A DNA stretch of 32,243 bases from positions 1 through 32,243 of the forward strand of contig UBNV01000030.1 of assembly GCA_900466945.1 (NCBI GenBank), read 5' to 3'. Shown here one piece after another: positions 26,161-32,243 of the stretch; the stretch's first letter is position 1; every line of letters begins with the position of its first letter. The notes beneath the pieces were generated by a model that had not been told where the DNA came from, searched no databases, and was given only the letters and a program-made list of their open reading frames with translations. Both the position numbers and the translations under genes were made by a program. This stretch comes from Hyphomicrobiales bacterium. GTDB lineage: Bacteria; Pseudomonadota; Alphaproteobacteria; Rhizobiales; Rhizobiaceae.

Positions 26161-26330
26161 AAACAGGCTGTGATACGCTGGCCGCCGGAGGGGAGTTGCC
26201 GACTGCTTATTGGAGGCGATCGATCCCGTTAAAAAACGTGGCACATGGGCTGTTGCGGACTTGAGAGTGGTGACGCTGTTTCCGCGGCGATCCCGGTTAG
26301 GAAAATGACGAACTTGCTCGGCCCAGCCCC
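26130..26330 (+). ncRNA. candidate bridge RNA of the IS110 element
   Basis: The left-end non-coding region of IS110-group elements encodes a bridge RNA with target- and donor-binding loops. Here TTAAAAAA (26229-26236) repeats the left target flank plus core. GCGGACTT (26255-26262) matches 7 of 8 bases of the complement of the right target AAGGCCGC. TTAGGAA (26297-26303) repeats the right end of the element plus core. The order of target guides first and donor guide later agrees with IS621. A right donor guide was not found, and RNA ends are not known. Confidence 0.55.
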
Positions 26331-26354
26331 TCCCGATCCAAAGGAGGAGAAGCC

Positions 26355-27716
26355 ATGCCAAAGCCAAGTTTATCCATGCCGCAGAACCTGACCCGGATGA
26401 ACCCTGGAGCGGCGGCCATCGACATCGGGTCCACGATGCATATGGCTGCGGTCAATCCGGATTATGCCGAGATGCCAATCCGCTCATTTGGGACCTTCAC
26501 CCACGATTTGCATGATCTTGCCGCCTGGTTCAGATCCTGCGGTGTCACCAGCGTGGCGATGGAGTCGACCGGCGTTTACTGGATACCGGCTTACGAGATT
26601 CTGGAGCAGCACGGCTTCGAGGTGATCCTGGTCAATGCGCATTATGCGAAGAACGTCCCTGGCAGGAAGACGGACGTCAGCGACGCGGCATGGCTTCGCC
26701 AGTTGCATTCCTATGGCTTGCTGCGCGGCAGCTTTCGGCCAAACGCACAGGTCGCAACGCTGAGTGCTTACCTACGCCAGCGAGAACGGCTGGTCGAGTA
26801 TGCGGCGGCTCACATCCAGCACATGCAGAAGGCTCTGATGGAGATGAACCTACAGCTCCACCATGTTGTCTCCGACATCACAGGCGTGACGGGCATGAAG
26901 ATCATTCGTGCTATCGTCTCCGGCGAGCGCGATCCCGACGTTCTGGCATCGTTGCGTGATGTTCGTTGTCACTCCTCCGTCGAGACAATCAGAGCATCCC
27001 TGATCGGCAACGATCGTGATGAGCACGTGTTTGCCCTTTCCCAGTCACTGGAGCTTTACGACTTCTACCAAGCGAAGATGCTCGAATGCGACCGCAAGCT
27101 CGAGGCGTCAATTGCGTCCATGACCGTGGACCCTGAAGCGCCGCTACCGCCGCTACCAAAGGTCCGGACGAAGACCAAACAGATGAATGCACCGTCCTTC
27201 GATGTGCGAGCTGCACTCTACGGTCTCACCCGGACAGATTTGACCCAGATTCACGGCCTGGGCTCCTCGCTTGCGCTAAAGCTCATCGGCGAATGCGGAA
27301 CGGACCTGAGGGCATGGCCCTCCGCCAAGCACTTCACATCGTGGCTCTGCCTCGCACCCGGCAACAAGATCTCCGGCGGCAAAGTGCTGTCATCCCGGAC
27401 TCGTCGCTCCTCTAGCCGCGCCGCAGCGCTCTTGCGGTTGGCTGCGACCACGATTGGTCGAAGTGACACCGCCCTCGGTGCGTTTTACCGACGGCTGGCA
27501 GGGCGCATCGGTAAGCAGAAGGCCGTGACGGCGACGGCTCGCAAAATTGCCGTCCTTTTCTACAATGCCCTACGATTTGGGATGGTCTATCGCGATCCAG
27601 GCGCTGCGGCCTACGATGAACGGCATCGTGGCCGCGTCATTGCGAACCTCCAGCGCCGCGCCCGGTCCATGGGATACGAGCTGGCTCCCATAACGGCTGG
27701 AGACTGTGTTTCTTAG
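26355..27716 (+). CDS. IS110-family transposase (DEDD recombinase)
   Basis: A 453-residue transposase. The N-terminal RuvC-like domain shows the acidic residues D23 (AAIDIGSTMH), E69 (VAMESTGVYW), and D106 and D109 (GRKTDVSDAAWL). The C-terminal Tnp domain contains IHGLGSSLALKLIGECG (298-314) and the APGNKISGGK block, with S339 as the likely catalytic serine. A strong ribosome site (AAAGGAGG) precedes the ATG. The TAG stop (27714-27716) lies at the very end of the element. The protein is full length and all key residues are present, so the element is probably active. Confidence 0.95.
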   Translation: MPKPSLSMPQNLTRMNPGAAAIDIGSTMHMAAVNPDYAEMPIRSFGTFTHDLHDLAAWFRSCGVTSVAMESTGVYWIPAYEILEQHGFEVILVNAHYAKNVPGRKTDVSDAAWLRQLHSYGLLRGSFRPNAQVATLSAYLRQRERLVEYAAAHIQHMQKALMEMNLQLHHVVSDITGVTGMKIIRAIVSGERDPDVLASLRDVRCHSSVETIRASLIGNDRDEHVFALSQSLELYDFYQAKMLECDRKLEASIASMTVDPEAPLPPLPKVRTKTKQMNAPSFDVRAALYGLTRTDLTQIHGLGSSLALKLIGECGTDLRAWPSAKHFTSWLCLAPGNKISGGKVLSSRTRRSSSRAAALLRLAATTIGRSDTALGAFYRRLAGRIGKQKAVTATARKIAVLFYNALRFGMVYRDPGAAAYDERHRGRVIANLQRRARSMGYELAPITAGDCVS

Positions 27717-27749
27717 GAAGGCCGCAGCCTACTTTGCCAGGGACGCGAT

Positions 27750-28610
27750 ATGAAGTTCGCGTTCATTGCAAAGCACCGATCGATCTGGCCGGTGGCATGG
27801 CTCTGCGAAGCGCTGGGTGTCTCTCGTTCGGGCTTCCATGCCTGGTTCAATCGCTCGCCGAGTGATCATGCCCGCTATGATGAAGTCCTGCTCGACAAGA
27901 TCGGGCAGAGCTTCCGCTCAAGCGACCGAACCTATGGCGCACGCCGTGTCTGGCATGACGTGCTGGCGGAAGGGCTATCCTGCGGGCTTCATCGCATTGA
28001 ACGGTTGATGCGCCAGAATGCCCTGAAGGCGCGTCCAAGGCGGCGTGGCCTGCCGAAGGATGCGGGCGAGCGTTCGGTGATCGGACCGAATGTGCTCGAC
28101 CGTCAGTTCCATGCAGAGCGACCGAACCAGAAATGGGTAGCAGACTTCACCTATATCTGGACGGCGGAAGGTTGGCTTTACGTGGCCGCCGTTATCGACC
28201 TGTTCTCCCGTCGTGTCGTTGGTTGGTCAATGAATGCCGGCATGGCGGCCCAGCTCGTCACCGATGCACTGATCATGGCCATCTGGCGCAGAGGAAAGCC
28301 GGACGTGCTGCTGCATCATTGGGATCAGGGCAGCCAATATACGAGCGAGCAGTTTCAACGTCTCATGACCGATCACGGCATCACCTGCTCGATGAGCCGC
28401 TCTGGAAACGTCTGGGACAATGCCGCGATGGAGAGCTTCTTCTCATCGCTCAAAACAGAGAGAACAGTGCGGAAGGTTTATCGCACGAGGACCGACGCTA
28501 GAGCGGATATCTTCGATTACATCGAGCGCTTCTACAATCCGAAGCGCCGCCACTCGACACTGGGCTATCTCAGCCCCAATGACTTTGAAACCAAGGTGGA
28601 ATTAGCTTAA
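27750..28610 (+). CDS. IS3-family transposase OrfB
   Basis: A 286-residue OrfB with the HTH_21-like N-terminus (ALGVSRSGFHAWF, TYGARRVWHDVL) and an rve/DDE integrase core: D132 (VADFTYIW), D192 (HHWDQGSQY) and E228 (NAAMESFFSSLK), giving the expected DX35E spacing. The residue before D192 is tryptophan, where serine or threonine is common. In the intact element it would be made as an OrfAB fusion by a frameshift near its start (ATGA overlap with orfA). The IS110 insertion removes that possibility, so only free OrfB could be produced. Confidence 0.93.
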   Translation: MKFAFIAKHRSIWPVAWLCEALGVSRSGFHAWFNRSPSDHARYDEVLLDKIGQSFRSSDRTYGARRVWHDVLAEGLSCGLHRIERLMRQNALKARPRRRGLPKDAGERSVIGPNVLDRQFHAERPNQKWVADFTYIWTAEGWLYVAAVIDLFSRRVVGWSMNAGMAAQLVTDALIMAIWRRGKPDVLLHHWDQGSQYTSEQFQRLMTDHGITCSMSRSGNVWDNAAMESFFSSLKTERTVRKVYRTRTDARADIFDYIERFYNPKRRHSTLGYLSPNDFETKVELA

Positions 28611-28615
28611 CCTCG

Positions 28616-28640
28616 TGTCCGAAAAATCGGCAGCAGGCCA
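28616..28640 (-). repeat. right terminal inverted repeat of the IS3-family element
   Basis: Partner of 25807-25831; it is followed at once by the CTA target duplication. Confidence 0.92.
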
Positions 28641-28644
28641 CTAA

Positions 28645-28830
28645 ATGAACTCCGCGACCAAGTTCGGATCCGCGCCTCAGGTCATCGATGTTCTGCCTCC
28701 GTCCACGGTTTACAAGCTCGCTGCGAAAAGCACGCCGGACGAACTGAGGCAGCTGGTGATCGACACGATCAAGCGTGGTGACACACCCGATCCGAAGCAA
28801 ATTGAGAACCAGATTGCAGAGGTTTCTGCC
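28645..28830 (+). pseudogene. fragment of a plasmid-type gene (DUF3102-like tail)
   Basis: The plus-strand frame reads APQVIDVLPPSTVYKLAAKS, then TPDELRQLVIDTIKRGDTPD to about QIAEVSA. The pattern PPSTVYKLAAKSTP.E.R resembles the C-terminal part of DUF3102-like proteins often seen on rhizobial plasmids; this is recognised by eye and not certain. It begins right after the IS3 right end. The pre-insertion sequence has an in-frame TAA just before the ATG, so the N-terminal part was already lost. The similarity ends where the tail of the minus-strand protease remnant begins. Confidence 0.45.
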
Positions 28831-30170
28831 GCCAGTGCCATCTCTGTTGCCTGCGCCAGATCGCTTTCAGGTCCGCCACCAGCGCCGGCCAGTACGTCTC
28901 CGATCACCAGGCGGCACGCCCGGCCAAGGTTGCCGCGATGGATTTCATCAGCCATGTTTCGGTCTCCGGCAGATGGCTATTTGGAACCGTTGTCACCATG
29001 CCAAGGCCACGCAGCCCGATGCTGGCACTTTGAACCTCTGCAATGCCCGTCAGTGTATAGACCAGCACATGCCGGCTTCGTGCACACAGGCGCGCCAGCG
29101 AAGCCCGTCGGACATGCGGGCCTGCCCTTGGCGCAGCGCTGTTTCGATATCGCCCCACACCATGGTGTCGCCTGTACGCTGCAGCTTACGGCGAACTTCG
29201 CGCACCAGTCGCTCGATATCCGCTCCGCTCCGTCCCAGCGCCAGCAGAGCCAAGGGTCGCAGGTCGTCGAAGGGAGGCGATGATTCAACGCTCTTCATGG
29301 CGGGGTCCTTTCGCAGGTTCGGTCTCTGTGTCGTTGTTCGGTGTGCTCGACGGTCTGCTGCGCCGGAGCGGGTGACTGTCTATGGCGGGTGGTGGCCGCA
29401 GCTGCTTCGCCACAAGGGGAGGGGGAGCCGAGGCCAGCACCGGTTCAAGATCGGAGCCGAGATGCGTGGCCAGAATGCCGATCAGGGCATCTATGTCCGG
29501 CATGGGGATCGGGATATGGGTCTCCAGCCGTCCCGAACGAAGCAATGCGGGATCAATCCTTTCCGGCAGGTTTGTCGCGCCGATAACGATGACGCCTTAA
29601 CGCTTGGATGCACCATCGAGCAATTCGAGCATCCGGTTGATCATCGACGTCCAGTAGTCGTCATGGCTTCGGTTTGCCGCCGAGGTCTGTCGTGAGCCGA
29701 TATTGTCGATCTCGTCGATGAACAGGATCGATGGCGCCTTCTCCGCAGCAAAGGCGAAAGCCCCCGACATGCGCTGCAGGACATCGCCGAGAAAGCCTGG
29801 CTCCAGCCAGTCGGCAACCGAGGTAGCGAGCAATGGCACCTGCAACGTGTTGCACAGCGCACGGGCAAACATGGTCTTGCCGGTCCCCGGGGGCCCGAGA
29901 GCAGCAGCGTCGTGTTCATCTCGTCCCAGTAAAGATTGCCCTCCCGCCACAGCGCCAGATCAGCCTTCAGATCGAACGCCCAGTTACGTGCGGCACCGTA
30001 ACCGGATAGCGTTTCCACGAGAAGCAGCCGATCGCGGGTCTTGCCGGCGTGACGCTCATCACCGTTGGCGGGACTTCGAGCCGTTGCGTCTGGCGGCAGC
30101 TTCACCGGCTCAATGATTTCGATATTAGGGGCTGGAGGCTTCGCCTTCTGTTTGGCTTTGCCCTTCGGCC
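28820..30170 (-). pseudogene. AAA+ ATPase/M41 (FtsH-like) protease, C-terminal two thirds, broken by multiple mutations
   Basis: Joined over frames, the minus strand encodes a cytosolic AAA+ domain (Walker A remnant PGTGKTMFARAL, Walker B ILFIDEID, sensor region IVIGATNLPERIDPALLRSG) and an M41 zinc-protease domain (HEAG-HVLVYTL, GLGMVTTVP, ATLAGRA, GDVLAGAGGGPESDLAQATE). Lesions: a frameshift near 30170; a one-base loss in the Walker A C-run near 29890; an in-frame TAA at 29597-29599; a frameshift near 29290; a one-base loss inside the HEAGH zinc motif near 29072; another shift near 28910; and truncation near 28820. No membrane segment is seen, unlike cellular FtsH. Unless many of these are sequencing errors, it is dead. 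Confidence 0.8.
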
Positions 30171-31313
30171 GCTATCCGACTGCTGACTGTCCTCGCTTCG
30201 CGGCTTATCCGCCTCGCCATCTCCCGCTTTATGCCGATCGGCCAGCATGGCCATAACCGACAGCGTTTGCTTCAGGCTGCGACCGGGACGGATGGCGAGC
30301 GCTATGTCATCAAGCGACAGGTGGTCCGGCTCGAAATCCATCCTCTCCATCAGTATCAGACTATGGCCCGGCGGCGTGCCGTCGCAGGCCTGCAGAAGTT
30401 CGGCGATCATGACGCGGTCGAAGCCATCGCATTCGAGAACAATGTCGGCAGTCTTGGTGACAACAGGGGTAAGTGCCAAGTGGGTCTCGTCGACCAGAAT
30501 GACGAGGCCAGGTTCGTCTGTCAGCGCGTTGCGGAGCCGCCTGCGCAGATTTTTCTCCTCGGTTGATTCAATGGCCTTTCCCGATAGGGTCTTGAGACGG
30601 CGTTGGTGATTCTTCACCGACGGCTGGAAACGCCCTGACAGCGGTGTGCCGCCCAGAACGTCCTCCAAGACTGCCTTGAACGGCAGGATCAGACCATCCT
30701 CCAGCATCGCGCCGAGACAAACCTCGAAATGCGATACCGGCGCCTTGATCAGCAGGAAGGGGGCAGGAGCCTTCAGCGCGGAAGTCAGAGCGGCAAGATT
30801 AGGAAGGCTGGTGCCGGTGGCGCGTGCAATGAGGAGTACGACCGCCACATGCACCGGGTTCGGCGGTGGCAATTGCTCGGCCAAACATGTTGCGATGTAG
30901 CGAAAATCGATGTCAGGCGCACAACCAGCGGCGGGTCCTACGACAACTCCCTCAAGCTGCCGACCTTTGCGAGCAGAGCCTTTGCGCGTCATCTTAGCGG
31001 AGGCGGCTGCCACCGGCGGATCGCAGGCAACGCCATCCACCGCGCCATCGTCTTCGGGTGTCGTGAAGTCGAAGGACGTATCCCGCTGATGTCGCTGCGT
31101 ACCCTTTGCCCGCAGCAGCCGATCGATGATTCCGCAGTCCCGACGCGGAGACCCGGTCAGGACCTGCCGAGCCCGGTCGGTAACCATCCAGGCCGATCTC
31201 GACCGAGCATGACCACGAAGGGCAGTTGAGGTAAGCAGCCCGGCTTTCTCCGCCTTATGGAAAGTGGTCATCACGGCGTGGTGGCGAAGCCCTTTCAGCA
31301 GATGGCGCGTCAC
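30102..31313 (-). CDS. N-terminal part of the FtsH-like AAA+ protease, still open (403 codons)
   Basis: This frame holds the region upstream of the ATPase domain. It has a possible winged-helix start (HAVMTTFHKAEKAGLLTSTA, MVTDRARQVL), a low-complexity linker, and a helical domain containing HVAVVLLIARATGTSLPNLA and LVILVDETHLALTP, with a second block LSLDDIALAIRPGRSLKQTL. The last block is typical of the segment before the ATPase core in this protein type. It runs out of frame near 30170, where the continuation RPKGKAKQKAKPP lies in another frame, so it is best read as the 5' part of the same broken gene. The start is uncertain: a GTG at 31313, or an earlier TTG with GGAGA just upstream, follows the stop of the small upstream gene closely. 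Confidence 0.55.
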   Translation of the reverse strand: MTRHLLKGLRHHAVMTTFHKAEKAGLLTSTALRGHARSRSAWMVTDRARQVLTGSPRRDCGIIDRLLRAKGTQRHQRDTSFDFTTPEDDGAVDGVACDPPVAAASAKMTRKGSARKGRQLEGVVVGPAAGCAPDIDFRYIATCLAEQLPPPNPVHVAVVLLIARATGTSLPNLAALTSALKAPAPFLLIKAPVSHFEVCLGAMLEDGLILPFKAVLEDVLGGTPLSGRFQPSVKNHQRRLKTLSGKAIESTEEKNLRRRLRNALTDEPGLVILVDETHLALTPVVTKTADIVLECDGFDRVMIAELLQACDGTPPGHSLILMERMDFEPDHLSLDDIALAIRPGRSLKQTLSVMAMLADRHKAGDGEADKPRSEDSQQSDSGRRAKPNRRRSLQPLISKSLSR

Positions 31314-31332
31314 GCGGTCGGCAAGGTCTCCA

Positions 31333-31659
31333 TCACGCGTCCTCCACGGTATGATCGGAGCAATAGCGGCTGTTTCCGGTCAGCCAGTCCCGGACCATGC
31401 GGCAGATCGGGTCACCGGCATCGCAGAGATCGAGCAGCCAACCGCGAAGCTGAGGCGGCACTTTTTCCAGTCCTCTGCACTTTCGTTGTGCAATCCTGAC
31501 CGCAGGACGGACGATGGACGCGACATAGTCTGCCCGTTCGTCGGGACCGAGATTGTTCAGTTTCGCGAGCCGTAGATCGCGCTCCTCCCTTTGAACAAAG
31601 TCGAGCTGCAACACCGGCGGGGATGAAAAGAGAAAGATGTTCGAAGAAACTGGCGTCAT
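31333..31659 (-). CDS. conserved-looking hypothetical protein (108 aa)
   Basis: A 108-residue soluble protein (MTPVSSNIFLFSSPPVLQLD at the start; QRKCRGLEKVPPQLRGWLLD and DAGDPICRMVRDWLTGN near the end). The frame opens at a GTG (31701), but the ATG at 31659 is preceded by GGGAG at a good distance. It is directly upstream of the FtsH-like gene (about 20 bp) and downstream of the partial gene at the right edge, so the three form an operon-like row. The frame is intact, unlike its downstream neighbour. No domain was recognised; a partner or adaptor of the AAA+ protein is possible. Confidence 0.6.
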   Translation of the reverse strand: MTPVSSNIFLFSSPPVLQLDFVQREERDLRLAKLNNLGPDERADYVASIVRPAVRIAQRKCRGLEKVPPQLRGWLLDLCDAGDPICRMVRDWLTGNSRYCSDHTVEDA

Positions 31660-31739
31660 GGCAGACGTCTCCCATTCGCCCGGCGTACTGCGCAGGGACA
31701 CAGGTTGAAAGAGGTGATGGATGAAGCAGTTAAGAGCGC

Positions 31740-32243
31740 TCAGCCGCTCGCCAGACGCGGCGCCCTTGCAAAGCCGATCGGCACCGGCGTGCGGGCAGGG
31801 GCGGCTAAGGCATCCCCGCCATCAGCGTGGCTCCCCATGTGGCCAGGGCTTTCCCCCGCCACGCCTTGATTGTCTGCTTTGATCCCGGCGCTGTGGCTGT
31901 GAAGGGCTGCCGACCAATTGTCTGTCACCCGTTTCTGGAATAGATCGCGCAGCTTCGCGATGACCGCACCAGCACCTGCAATGTCCAGCAGATGATCGAG
32001 ATGGGTGAGCGGCCAGACGCCACCGTCGACATCGGTTCGCTGGTTTTCGGCATTCACGATCACCACGCGAACCTCGTCGACATGCAGTCGGCGATTCTCC
32101 TTATAGAGGAGGTCAGGCACGACCAGTGCTGCGGCCAGCATCCGGTTCTTCAATTGCGCAATGCGGGAGAGCTCATAGGAACCAAGGCTGCGTTTAACAT
32201 CAATTAGATGCGCCACTTTGGTCGTAACCGGTGTTCTGCGCCC
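31740..32243 (-). CDS. partial gene at right edge, possible PD-(D/E)XK-type protein
   Basis: The minus-strand frame is open from the window edge to 31740. The ORF could start at a GTG (32216), but nine further in-frame codons reach the edge without a stop, so the true start is probably outside. The segment HLIDVKRSLGSYE contains an acidic-X-Lys signature following a hydrophobic strand, like the core of PD-(D/E)XK nucleases, and KNRMLAAALVVPDLLYKE follows. This assignment is tentative. The C-terminal 50 residues are low in structure. It is followed by the small gene at 31333 and the broken FtsH-like gene in the same direction. Confidence 0.45.
   Translation of the reverse strand, partial: GRRTPVTTKVAHLIDVKRSLGSYELSRIAQLKNRMLAAALVVPDLLYKENRRLHVDEVRVVIVNAENQRTDVDGGVWPLTHLDHLLDIAGAGAVIAKLRDLFQKRVTDNWSAALHSHSAGIKADNQGVAGESPGHMGSHADGGDALAAPARTPVPIGFARAPRLASG

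Larger units (their letters stand above)
26127..27717 (+). mobile_element. IS110-group insertion sequence
   Basis: About 1.59 kb, inserted into orfA of the IS3 element. Joining the two sides restores GATATCTTAAAAAAGGCCGC, and a dinucleotide AA lies at both ends (26125-26126 and 27718-27719), as expected for the core dinucleotide of IS110 recombination. There are no terminal inverted repeats and no longer target duplication. The long non-coding part (about 228 bp) is upstream of the transposase gene, and almost nothing lies after its stop. That is the layout of the IS110 group rather than the IS1111 group. Confidence 0.88.
25807..28640 (+). mobile_element. IS3-family insertion sequence, interrupted by an IS110-group element
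   Basis: The ends are 25-bp inverted repeats with one mismatch (TGGCCTGCTGCCG[G/A]TTTTTCGGACA at 25807-25831 and, inverted, at 28616-28640). They are flanked by a 3-bp target duplication CTA (25804-25806 and 28641-28643), as usual for this family. Without the inner element it would be about 1.24 kb and encode OrfA and OrfB. The inner insertion separates orfA from orfB, so the copy cannot make the OrfAB transposase by frameshifting. Confidence 0.93.

Noticed and set aside
1..32243. CRISPR array, rRNA, integrase, type IV secretion channel genes, plasmid repABC
   Set aside because: Looked for and not seen anywhere in the window.

Overview
The window looks like accessory DNA of an alphaproteobacterium of the Rhizobiales (Rhizobium, Agrobacterium or Ensifer-like). 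The basis is the high GC content, a traA/traD/traG mobilization block of rhizobial-plasmid type, a rhizobial style of ABC-transporter catabolic operon, and IS3 and IS110 elements. Whether it is a plasmid or a chromosomal island cannot be decided. A tRNA-Ser gene next to the transfer genes would fit an integrated element, but no integrase and no duplicated att site were seen.

Layout. (1) 40-690: degraded copy of the 3' part of traG. (2) 777-11584, minus strand: a compact seven-gene operon. It encodes a quaternary-amine-type periplasmic binding protein, an ABC ATPase, a fused double-domain permease, a kinase of the choline/aminoglycoside phosphotransferase fold, two FAD/GcvT demethylating dehydrogenases (dimethylglycine/sarcosine dehydrogenase family) and a second kinase. 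A DeoR-family regulator (11828-12583) is divergent from it. Together they suggest import, phosphorylation and folate-linked oxidative demethylation of an N-methylated compound whose identity the sequence does not give. (3) 12692-14120: debris (flavin monooxygenase tail, YeeE/YedE transporter fragment, receiver-domain fragment) around one small unknown ORF. (4) 14157-16680: a glutaminase, an XRE regulator and a LysR regulator. (5) 16720-22466: traG and a traD-like gene on the minus strand, an oriT of the RSF1010/Ti type, and the divergent relaxase-helicase gene traA. (6) 22969-23058: tRNA-Ser(CGA). (7) 23410-25520: an AT-richer patch with a small unknown gene and a convergent 596-residue protein with a nitrilase-type Glu-Lys-Cys domain. 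(8) 25807-28640: an IS3-family element with 25-bp inverted repeats and a 3-bp target duplication, split by a complete IS110-group element. The leader of the IS110 element contains sequences that match its own target and donor junctions, as expected for a bridge RNA. (9) 28645-32243: plasmid-type gene remnants, including a large AAA+/M41 (FtsH-like) protease gene broken by several frameshifts and a stop, a small conserved-looking ORF, and the 3' part of a gene with a possible PD-(D/E)XK signature that runs off the right edge.

The strongest leads for new biology are the uncharacterised two-kinase/two-dehydrogenase operon, the readable bridge-RNA guides of the IS110 element, and the stand-alone nitrilase-domain protein beside the tRNA gene.
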